This document shows, in pieces, positions 54,297-61,494 of a DNA stretch of 64,000 nucleotides. Under the pieces are notes generated by a model. The model was not told the origin of the DNA. It saw only the letters and a program-made list of their open reading frames with translations, and made no database searches. Source of the stretch: UBA4466 sp963925035 (GTDB taxonomy: Bacteria > Bacteroidota > Bacteroidia > Flavobacteriales_D > Crocinitomicaceae); the NCBI GenBank assembly GCA_963925035.1, contig CAWUSK010000010.1:16580-80579 (forward strand), read 5' to 3'. Within the stretch, counting starts at the first letter, position 1. The number at the start of each line of letters is the position of its first letter. Made by a program: the position numbers and the translations under genes.

Positions 54297-54821
54297 TTAA
54301 ATATTACCGTTATCTCTAACCGCGTACGCAATCTTCACTGCGTCTATTTCTTGTAATTCTTTACGAATATCAAAAATCATTCCTGTTGGTGCCCCTTCAT
54401 CAGCTTTTACACAAGTGATAACACCTTCAATTGGCTCACTCATTCTTGGTGGCTTAGATTCAAACTTATCCAATTTCCACTTACGAATTGCGTTCACGTT
54501 GTACAAGTCATCTGGTGTAGATTGAGCAACATTATCCATGAACAACAAGTACTCCATTCCCATTTCTTTATATTTCGCAGCACGTGCTTTATTAACAGGT
54601 GTTCCTAGGTATAAGAAATCAATTTCAGAACGTTGTTTGTAAGGCGTCAAGTCCGTTGTTCTCGCTCCTTTCGGTTGAACAACTTTTACTGTTGGATCAG
54701 ACTCTTTACTCGTTGTCGCAACCATGAAGAAAAACAACAACATAAATACAATATCCGGTAAGGACGATGTATTTACACCAGGAGCTTTTTTACCATCATC
54801 ATTTTTTCTAAATTTTGACAT
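54297..54821 (-). CDS. exbD: ExbD/TolR biopolymer transport protein (second copy)
   Basis: 174 residues. Cytoplasmic N-terminus, a single membrane helix with the proton-handling Asp (SLPDIVFMLLFFFMVATTSK) and a periplasmic domain ending in IRKELQEIDAVKIAYAV. It works with ExbB and TonB to use the proton gradient to drive outer-membrane transport. Last gene of the operon, followed by a terminator. Confidence 0.9.
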   Translation of the reverse strand: MSKFRKNDDGKKAPGVNTSSLPDIVFMLLFFFMVATTSKESDPTVKVVQPKGARTTDLTPYKQRSEIDFLYLGTPVNKARAAKYKEMGMEYLLFMDNVAQSTPDDLYNVNAIRKWKLDKFESKPPRMSEPIEGVITCVKADEGAPTGMIFDIRKELQEIDAVKIAYAVRDNGNI

Positions 54822-54854
54822 AATTCATCAAATTTTTTAAGTTAATCTTGAAGA

Positions 54855-55619
54855 TTACTTCTTCGGAGTTACTTCGATAAATTTAGCTGGATACAAAATC
54901 GATAATAAATCTAACTTTTCTTTATCTCTTTTTAAATCCAATTTTTTATCTACATCATATCTTTTCTTAATAATTCCGTATGATTCACCAAATACATCCT
55001 GTGCCGCTTTATCTCTCAACTCATAAATTGCTTCTTCCAATTCAGATTGAATCTTTGCAAACAATTTATATTCCGTAGCTTGCTGAACTTCAATTCGAAT
55101 GTGCGCTTGAGTGTGAAGCTCAGGCAATTCAGCTTTTCCGAATAACTTCAGTGCATTCTTCTTATTCGCCCACTCGTCTACTTGACGGTATTTAAAATCA
55201 ATCATGTCTTGCAGTGCATTTGGAGTATTCTCTACCTCTTCTGCAGCTGCTTCTGCAGCGCGAAGTTGAGACTCAATTTCCTTCATGCTAATGCGTGAAT
55301 ACATCGGAAAGTTATTTCCAGGATCATTTTGCCTTTCGTTCTTCGTGTAGAATTCAATTACACGTTCAGAAATATCGTCTGGATTTTGCATTAACTCAGT
55401 ACGCACCATAAGGTCGTTGCTTGAGTTTGCTCGAATTGCAAAAATATTTCGTTCCTCTACAAGAAGCGGTGGAGTTTTCACTACAATTCTCTTCGGAATA
55501 TCTCTGAGATACGCTTGATCTTTATCCATGGTAGTTGTAACCAAGAAGAATATCAAGAGCAAGAAAGCGATATCCGCCATCGAACCAGCATTTATTTCAG
55601 GAATTTCTCGCTTTGCCAT
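54855..55619 (-). CDS. exbD: ExbD/TolR family protein, enlarged periplasmic domain
   Basis: 254 residues, against about 140-180 for ordinary ExbD. The membrane helix carries the conserved Asp (SMADIAFLLLIFFLVTTTMD). The periplasmic part has an extra helical, coiled-coil-like stretch (about 105-175; KEIESQLRAAEAAAEEVENT) inserted in the ExbD fold, and a charged C-terminal extension (KKRYDVDKKLDLKRDKEKLD). Adjacent ExbD pairs are known in Bacteroidota; this one is likely the non-equivalent partner that sets specificity. Confidence 0.87.
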   Translation of the reverse strand: MAKREIPEINAGSMADIAFLLLIFFLVTTTMDKDQAYLRDIPKRIVVKTPPLLVEERNIFAIRANSSNDLMVRTELMQNPDDISERVIEFYTKNERQNDPGNNFPMYSRISMKEIESQLRAAEAAAEEVENTPNALQDMIDFKYRQVDEWANKKNALKLFGKAELPELHTQAHIRIEVQQATEYKLFAKIQSELEEAIYELRDKAAQDVFGESYGIIKKRYDVDKKLDLKRDKEKLDLLSILYPAKFIEVTPKK

Positions 55620-55626
55620 GTTCTAA

Positions 55627-56100
55627 TTATTTTCTCATTTTTCCCATTAGCGGACTTAAAACCCACGCTAACATTCCAATTACCAAACAAACGATTGCAG
55701 TATATAAACCAGCAGTTGTTGTAGCTATTGTACCTTGTTCTACTTGCACATCTTCTAATAGTTGCAATGATTCATTCGTGTCGTTTGTTCCAGCTGCCCA
55801 AAAGATCAAATAAATGACTAAAGCAACTAAAATTCCGATAATTGAATAAACTGTCTTTTTTGTATTTGTGATCAACTGAACAACAAAGAACAGAAGCACT
55901 ATTGCAATACTGGCGATGATTATAAGCATTGTATAGTTAATTGCCATTCCTAAGCTTGCGCCTTCTCTAAAAGACTCTTGTTCTTCTAGAACAGCTTCTG
56001 CATTAGGACCACCAATAACTAAAATACATACTATAACGCCAACTGCAACAAGCCCGAACTTTAAAATGTTCATGAACATATTGAGTTTTTTCGTTTCCAT
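55627..56100 (-). CDS. Four-helix membrane protein of the ExbB-ExbD operon
   Basis: 157 residues with four membrane helices (about 8-28, 52-76, 82-102, 130-150) and little else. I do not recognise a named family. It sits between exbB and two exbD genes (7 and 37 base gaps), in the same transcript, and similar small membrane proteins occupy this place in other Bacteroidota operons (from memory). It could be an accessory of the proton-channel complex. Confidence 0.75.
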   Translation of the reverse strand: METKKLNMFMNILKFGLVAVGVIVCILVIGGPNAEAVLEEQESFREGASLGMAINYTMLIIIASIAIVLLFFVVQLITNTKKTVYSIIGILVALVIYLIFWAAGTNDTNESLQLLEDVQVEQGTIATTTAGLYTAIVCLVIGMLAWVLSPLMGKMRK

Positions 56101-56137
56101 ATCTTTTAATTAAATGAGTTATTTTTTTGTAGGAAGC

Positions 56138-56920
56138 TTACGCTTTTGCCACTTTATTTTTCAACATCATATCTACTAAAGAGATAGACGCATCTTCCAT
56201 TTCATTTACTAAACCGTCTACTTTAGAAACGATATAATTATAAAAGATTTGAAGGATAATCGCTGCAATCAAACCAAATACAGTTGTTAAAAGTGCTACT
56301 TTAATACCACCTGCTACTGTTGTTGGTGATACTTGACCATCTGTTACAATTTTATCAAAGGCGAAGATCATACCGATTACAGTTCCCAAGAACCCAAGCA
56401 TTGGAGCAAGAGCGATGAACAATGATAACCATGAAAGTCCTTTTTCTAAAAGTCCCATTTGAACTCCTCCGTAAGAAACTACTGATTTTTCAACCATTTC
56501 GATTCCTTCATCAGAACGATCTAATCCTTGATAAAAGATGGATGCAATTGGACCTCTTGTGTTTCTACATACGTCTTTAGCTGCGTCAACACCACCATTT
56601 TTCAATGCTGTTTCAACTTCATCTAAAAACTTTTTAGTGTTAATTGTAGAAAGGTTTAAATAAACGATACGCTCAATAGAAAGAGCTAAACCGATAATTA
56701 AACAAATTAATACAGGAGTCATCCAGAAAGGATCACCTTCAATGTATTTTTGTTTTAAAGTTTGAACGAAATCTAACTCAACTGCTTCTTCAGGAGTATC
56801 CGCTTTTGTTTTTCCTTCTTGCGCTTGCTCTGCTACACCAGGTGTTTGTGCAATTGATGAATCCGCAAATCCAAATGTCATTAGTGCTGCAATAGCAAAA
56901 GAACTAATTATTTTTTTCAT
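56138..56920 (-). CDS. exbB: MotA/TolQ/ExbB proton channel protein
   Basis: 260 residues. An N-terminal extension with a signal-like hydrophobic start (MKKIISSFAIAALMTFGFAD) precedes the first core helix (FWMTPVLICLIIGLALSIER). The two conserved helices are seen in SWLSLFIALAPMLGFLGTVI and VAGGIKVALLTTVFGLIAAI. It forms the pentameric channel with ExbD. First gene of the operon; ends KVAKA. Confidence 0.92.
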   Translation of the reverse strand: MKKIISSFAIAALMTFGFADSSIAQTPGVAEQAQEGKTKADTPEEAVELDFVQTLKQKYIEGDPFWMTPVLICLIIGLALSIERIVYLNLSTINTKKFLDEVETALKNGGVDAAKDVCRNTRGPIASIFYQGLDRSDEGIEMVEKSVVSYGGVQMGLLEKGLSWLSLFIALAPMLGFLGTVIGMIFAFDKIVTDGQVSPTTVAGGIKVALLTTVFGLIAAIILQIFYNYIVSKVDGLVNEMEDASISLVDMMLKNKVAKA

Positions 56921-57214
56921 GTTCTCAAAGATTAATTTAATCGTATTCTTAGTTTATTTAGCCAAAAATAATAAAATTTATTTCACAATACCTACGAAAG
57001 TTGATTTATGAATTGATTATACCCATATATTGATTAATCGGTACTGGACGGTTACAGATCGGATGTGCTTACTTATTTACAAGTATAGCTTCAAGGATGT
57101 ATGAATTTCATAAGTGAAATCTAGTGATTTTTAATTCACATTACCAAAAGTACTTTCTCTTTTCAATCAAAATCATCTTATTCTAAGGTTGAGAATGGAT
57201 GTGCTATAAATAAC
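56921..57214. other. Intergenic region before the IS remnant
   Basis: 294 AT-rich bases that should carry the exbB promoter. A near -7 AATCTTTG lies close to the exbB ATG on the minus strand, but I could not assign it. No gene, hairpin or repeat stands out. Confidence 0.5.
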
Positions 57215-58263
57215 TGGACAGTGAATTAAGGTGTTTTTTTATAAATTACCTTATCAATATGTCAAGAAGAAAATTTACCACAAATTTTAAGCTCAACTCA
57301 ATCAAGTTGGGGGAAGAAAAGAGGGGAATGTAGCGCAGGCCGCTCGGGAATTAGCAGTAAAAGCCTCTTCGATCCACAGATTGAAGCAAGAACAACATAA
57401 ACTAAAACATCCTCTTGAGTTGATGTGTAAAGTCCTAGAGACAAGTAAAAGCGGTTATTACAACTGGTTGTCAACTGTGCCATCTAAGCTTTGGCCAGAA
57501 AATCAAGAAATTATGGATTCCATCCATTCTATTTTTGAAGACAGTCATCAAAGCTATGGATCCCCGAGAATGGCTATTGAACTTGAAAAACGAGGTTTTA
57601 AGGTTTCTAGACAACGAGCAGTAAGAATCATGAAAGCATCTGGCTTACAAGCAAGAAGAAAAAGAAAATTCAAACATACAACCGATTCAAATCAAAGTTA
57701 TCCAATTGCCCCCAATAGATTAAATCGAAACTTCACCACCGCTGACCGAATGAAGTGTGGGTGTCAGATATCACCTATATTGAGACCTCAAAAGGATGGT
57801 TATATCTTACGGTGATTATTGATCTATTTGACAGAAAAGTGATCGGTTGGGCAATGAGTGAAGATATGACAGCAGAATCAACTGTAATTGAAGCTTGGTA
57901 AATGGCAGCTGGAAACGGCACAATTAACCAAAGATTAATTTTTCATTCTGACAGAGGTTCTCAATACGTTTGTACCAAGTGCAGAAATATCCTAAAAAGC
58001 TATGAATTTGTTGAGTAAAGCATGTCAAGGAGGCGGATTTGTGGGACAATGCTGTTGCTGAAAGTTTTTTTTAAAAGCTTAAAAACAGAATGTGTTTAAA
58101 AAATGAATATATTAGAAGAACAGATGCTGAAATGTCAATTTTTAAATGGATAGAAACTTGCTATAGCAGGAACAGAATATATTCAGCGTTGAATTACAAA
58201 ACTATCAGCGAATTTGGGTTAGAAATAAATAACAACAAACAGCATGACTTAACTTAGTGTCCA
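57215..58263 (+). mobile_element. Dead IS3-family insertion sequence
   Basis: About 1049 bp. The left end TGGACAGTGAATTAAG (57215-57230) and the right end, read inward, TGGACACTAAGTTAAG (58263-58248) form imperfect inverted repeats (13 of 16). Both end in TG..CA as in IS3 elements. The flanks (AAC left, GAA right) show no matching target duplication. Contains broken orfA and orfB. It separates the ExbB operon from a membrane-protein gene. Confidence 0.85.
57259..58257 (+). pseudogene. IS3-family transposase remnant (orfA-orfB)
   Basis: ATG 57259 begins an orfA-type start (MSRRKFTTNFKLN), stopped after 24 codons; GNVAQAARELAVKASSIHRL follows in another frame. The rest of orfA is deleted and fused to orfB (CKVLETSKSGYYNWL). 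The rve DDE core appears in pieces: VSDITYI (first Asp), FHSDRGSQY (second Asp), and WDNAVAESFFKSL (Glu) in a further frame. Frameshifts near 57330, 57755 and 58030 and stops at 57899-57901 and about 58016 prevent expression. The end RNRIYSALNYKTISEF is recognisable. Confidence 0.85.
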
Positions 58264-58319
58264 GAATTATATTGCAAGTCCAATAAATATTTAGTCTGAA
58301 TTTTTCCTTCTAGAAAAAA

Positions 58320-58358
58320 ATGAGTACCCTCCGCATTTTTTTTGTGGAGGATACTCAT
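58320..58358 (-). terminator. Terminator of the membrane-protein gene
   Basis: Arms ATGAGTACCCTCC (58320-58332) and GGAGGATACTCAT (58346-58358) pair with one wobble around an A/T-rich loop; T-rich sequence follows on the minus strand. It ends the gene at 58363. Confidence 0.7.
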
Positions 58359-58362
58359 TTAA

Positions 58363-59130
58363 TTAATTAATAGTTCTATTTCGGATTGCAAAAGGGATTG
58401 CAAATTTTGGCATGTATGCAATTAATAATACAGCAAGCTTAATCATGTAATTATATATTTCTCGATAAATATAAAATCCTATTAAAGTAATGATGGAACC
58501 AACTAAACCAAGTAAACCGGATTTAATACCTTCCTCAAAATAGTCATAGTTTCCAATAAGATCAACTCTTGTAGATGGGATCATTTCCATCCCTGGAAAA
58601 ATACCAATCATCATCTGACCATAACCACCTAAAGGGCCGTATGCAGCAGAACCGACGCAAGTAGCAATCAAACCTAATAATGATACATAAACCAATAACG
58701 AACATGTAACTTCTCCAGCAATAATAATCATCCTTGGAAAAACTTTTAAGAAAAAGTAGCTCAAAAGACTATCGTAACTCTCATCTTTCAGTTGCTCTGT
58801 GCGCTTACTTATTAGTGCATAAAGAAACCATGCAACAAATAAACTCAGCACTATACCGAGAATAAGCCCACCGACAGCGCCGGCTTGGTGCGCACCGTCC
58901 ACAAATTCACTCGTTATATGTTTATTAATAAAACTCTCATCACCGATTAATCCATTTATAGTCATTATTACTCCGCCTATGAGAGCACTAAATGCGGCAA
59001 TATTGAGCAATAAAATAACAAATGATTTAAAAAGAGTACCCTCATCCAGTTTGGATGTAATTGGATCAACAAATTTACTTCGAGCTTTATCTAAAACATC
59101 AAAGTTCACAAAAATTAAATTCTTTTTCAT
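58363..59130 (-). CDS. Multi-span membrane protein, function unknown
   Basis: 255 residues with about five membrane helices (around 35-58, 85-110, 130-155, 205-222, 228-245). A cytoplasmic N-terminus (DKARSKFVDPITSKLDEG) and Gly-rich helices (GGLILGIVLSLFVAWFLYAL, GLLGLVGSIITLIGFYIYRE) are present, but no family motif I know. It lies beside the dead IS element; its own frame is intact and a terminator follows, so it appears functional. Confidence 0.65.
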   Translation of the reverse strand: MKKNLIFVNFDVLDKARSKFVDPITSKLDEGTLFKSFVILLLNIAAFSALIGGVIMTINGLIGDESFINKHITSEFVDGAHQAGAVGGLILGIVLSLFVAWFLYALISKRTEQLKDESYDSLLSYFFLKVFPRMIIIAGEVTCSLLVYVSLLGLIATCVGSAAYGPLGGYGQMMIGIFPGMEMIPSTRVDLIGNYDYFEEGIKSGLLGLVGSIITLIGFYIYREIYNYMIKLAVLLIAYMPKFAIPFAIRNRTIN

Positions 59131-59337
59131 AATTAATTGAATTGGTTAGTTTTCAAAAATACAAATAATTGATATACAGTTATATAATAAATATTCATTG
59201 AAACAATGAGTTTGTTCATTTTCTTGGAACTATTATACGTTTCGTGTTGATTAAATAGTTAGGACATACACGAACTAATTCAAAAATAATAATTTGAAGA
59301 AAGGTGTGTTTACCATTTCAGGTGATAATCTAGTCCG
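59131..59337. other. AT-rich gap upstream of a possible small ORF
   Basis: 207 bases between the divergent membrane-protein gene and the 50-codon frame. AT-rich, likely promoter DNA for both sides; no clear element recognised. Confidence 0.4.
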
Positions 59338-59490
59338 ATGAAAGCTAGCCAACTCCAATCTGCTCTTACGGGAGCGAGCGAAGAGGTGTACTCTACTTTT
59401 CCAGTTGAAACGTTGGTGCAAGGTGTGATTGGTGCTATTGGTTTATTCAGCATGCTATTTAAAGTTATCATGTTTAATAAAGTAAGATGA
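59338..59490 (+). CDS. Possible 50-residue membrane peptide
   Basis: ATG 59338 to TGA 59490. The first half is hydrophilic (QLQSALTGASEEVYST); the second (FPVETLVQGVIGAIGLFSML, then FKVIMFNKVR) is hydrophobic with a basic end, fitting one membrane span. No family recognised. It could be a remnant of a larger gene or chance coding in an otherwise empty 427-base gap. Confidence 0.35.
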   Translation: MKASQLQSALTGASEEVYSTFPVETLVQGVIGAIGLFSMLFKVIMFNKVR

Positions 59491-59537
59491 CCATTAAATA
59501 ATTTCCTTTAACATAACCTGCTAATTTAATTATAGTG

Positions 59538-59545
59538 TATTTTTG
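59538..59545 (+). promoter_or_regulatory. -7 element of the asparaginase gene
   Basis: TATTTTTG fits TAnnTTTG, 12 bases before ATG 59558. It contains the TTG at 59543 that could be mistaken for a start. Confidence 0.5.
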
Positions 59546-59557
59546 AAAAAAAAACAG

Positions 59558-60487
59558 ATGAAAATTTTTTCAATTGCTATTCATGGTGGAGCAGGAACTT
59601 TGGTAAAAGGAATGATGACCAATGAATTAGAAAATCAATATAAAGCGGCTTTAAAAGTAGCTCTGGATGCAGGATATTCAGTTTTAGAGGGCGGAGGAAC
59701 TTCAGTTGATGCCGTGGAAAAAGCGGTTATCGTTTTGGAAGATTCGCATTTATTTAATGCGGGTAAAGGAGCCGTTTTCACAGCGGATGAAACCCATGAA
59801 ATGGATGCTTCTATAATGGACGGAAAGAACTTAAATGCGGGGGCTGTGAGTTTAATTTCTGGAATTAAAAATCCTATTTCATTAGCGTGTGATGTTATGC
59901 AAAAGAGTGAACATGTTTTTTTAGCTGGAGAAGGAGCTATGCAATTTGCTAAAATGAATAATTTCACCATTGAACCTGCATCTTATTTTTATGATGATTT
60001 TCGTCATAAGCAATGGCTAGAAATTAAGGATACAGATAGTTTTGAACTCGACCATACAAAGAAAAAAGACAGTAAATTTGGTACTGTTGGTGCAGTTGCT
60101 TGCGATATTGATGGAAATATTGCCGCAGCAACATCAACAGGAGGAATGACAAACAAGCGTTTTGGAAGAGTCGGAGATAGTCCTATGATTGGAGCTGGAA
60201 ATTATGCCAATAATAAAACATGTGCCATTTCTTGTACTGGTAGTGGTGAATTTTTTATAAGGGGTGTTGTAGCTTATGATGTAGCTTGTTTAATCGAACA
60301 CAAAGGAATGTCTTTATTGGAAGCTTCTAACGAAGTAATTCATAAAAGAATCCTGGAGATTGGCGGTGATGGGGGTTTAATTGCAGTTGATTCCAAAGGA
60401 AATGTTGCTATGCCTTTTAATACAGAAGGAATGTACAGAGCCACTAAATCATCAAACGGAAAAGAAGAAATTTCTATTTATAAGTAG
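59558..60487 (+). CDS. Isoaspartyl peptidase / L-asparaginase (Ntn-hydrolase, plant type)
   Basis: 309 residues from ATG 59558; the in-frame TTG at 59543 belongs to a promoter-like element. The family start IAIHGGAGTL, the loop LEDSHLFNAGKGAVFTADETHEMDASIMDG and the autocleavage site FGTVGAVACD (new N-terminal nucleophile Thr176) are all present. The precursor splits itself into two chains. It hydrolyses beta-aspartyl dipeptides such as beta-Asp-Arg, the product of cyanophycinase. Next to cphB and cphA, this strongly suggests it finishes cyanophycin breakdown to aspartate and arginine (inference from context). No signal peptide, so cytoplasmic. Confidence 0.9.
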   Translation: MKIFSIAIHGGAGTLVKGMMTNELENQYKAALKVALDAGYSVLEGGGTSVDAVEKAVIVLEDSHLFNAGKGAVFTADETHEMDASIMDGKNLNAGAVSLISGIKNPISLACDVMQKSEHVFLAGEGAMQFAKMNNFTIEPASYFYDDFRHKQWLEIKDTDSFELDHTKKKDSKFGTVGAVACDIDGNIAAATSTGGMTNKRFGRVGDSPMIGAGNYANNKTCAISCTGSGEFFIRGVVAYDVACLIEHKGMSLLEASNEVIHKRILEIGGDGGLIAVDSKGNVAMPFNTEGMYRATKSSNGKEEISIYK

Positions 60488-60538
60488 TGTTATACCTTCT
60501 GTAGAATTCGAAGAATTCAAAAAAGAGAGTATTTAGAA

Positions 60539-61411
60539 CTAAATAAAAGGCGCCTCAATTGGCAATACTTTAACAAGTCTGCTCTTAATATCAAACTGAT
60601 CACTATTTGATAAGACATGAACTTTTAGATTTGCTATTGTCATTGGTATTCCCTCTTCAAGAATTTCCTCGTTATTGTGTGTTAACGAACTTCCGTCAAA
60701 AACAATTGCCATACCAGAACCAATTACGGTACAATCTTTTCCATTTTTAATAATCATTCCTGTATCCTCTGCCAATCCAATTCCAATTAAATTTGGAAAT
60801 TTCGCCACAGCTTCAGATTGCCTTCCAAAACGACCACGTTTAATAAAATGCGTATCAATAATCAATTCAGGGATTAAGCCTAATCCTTTATACATACTGA
60901 CAGTACCTTTAAAAAATGCGTCAGAAGCGCTTCCGCCAGAAATCATTTCATTCGTCATAGCCATAGCTCCAGCACTTGTGCCCGCAATTACAAAACCTTT
61001 GTCATTTTTGTATCGATCTAATAAGATTCTATGAATTGTTGTTCCACCAATTTTATTGGTTATATTTGATTGATTACCTCCAGAAAACATTACACAATCT
61101 GCATTTCTAATTAAATCTATTGAAGATTGTTTTTCAGAATCCTCCTTGCTTCTAATATCAAGAACAGAAATATTTTTACAGCCTAAAGTAGTAAATGCCT
61201 CTATATAATTATTTCCAACTTCAATAGGAATACTTGATGCTGTAGTTATTATTACGATACTTGCTTTAACTCCTCCTGCCTCTTTTACAACATGATACAA
61301 AATTCCATCATCAATAAACTCAAGCCGGTACATTTCGTTTTCTTCATTCCCTTTATCTTCATTTCCACCTATTGGAATTAATATCCCTCTAACTTGCTGC
61401 ATAAATTTCAT
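60539..61411 (-). CDS. cphB: Cyanophycinase (peptidase S51)
   Basis: 290 residues from ATG 61411; a TTG at 61423 lies in a promoter-like element and is rejected. The serine nucleophile lies in VIAGTSAGAMAMTNEM, with the preceding MFSGGNQSN, the GLGLIPELIIDTHFIKRGRF block and GIGLAEDTGMII, all matching cyanophycinase. It cuts cyanophycin, the Asp-Arg storage polymer, to beta-Asp-Arg dipeptides. No signal peptide, so it acts on internal granules. Divergent from cphA (83 bases) and convergent with the isoaspartyl peptidase; between them a short GAATTC-GAA-GAATTC hairpin is at 60504-60518. Confidence 0.93.
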   Translation of the reverse strand: MKFMQQVRGILIPIGGNEDKGNEENEMYRLEFIDDGILYHVVKEAGGVKASIVIITTASSIPIEVGNNYIEAFTTLGCKNISVLDIRSKEDSEKQSSIDLIRNADCVMFSGGNQSNITNKIGGTTIHRILLDRYKNDKGFVIAGTSAGAMAMTNEMISGGSASDAFFKGTVSMYKGLGLIPELIIDTHFIKRGRFGRQSEAVAKFPNLIGIGLAEDTGMIIKNGKDCTVIGSGMAIVFDGSSLTHNNEEILEEGIPMTIANLKVHVLSNSDQFDIKSRLVKVLPIEAPFI

Positions 61412-61420
61412 TTTAAAAGA

Positions 61421-61428
61421 CAAAAATA
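61421..61428 (-). promoter_or_regulatory. -7 element of cphB
   Basis: TATTTTTG on the minus strand, exact TAnnTTTG, nine bases before ATG 61411, in the cphB-cphA divergent region. Confidence 0.5.
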
Positions 61429-61494
61429 AACTATTTTTTATCTTTTAAAATGTATATATTTATATACTTTCAACAAATAACCAAATAACCAAAA

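Noticed and set aside
57381..57815. 144-residue ORF as a functional transposase
   Set aside because: It lacks the DDE residues, which are shifted into other frames with stops; it is part of a dead IS3 element.
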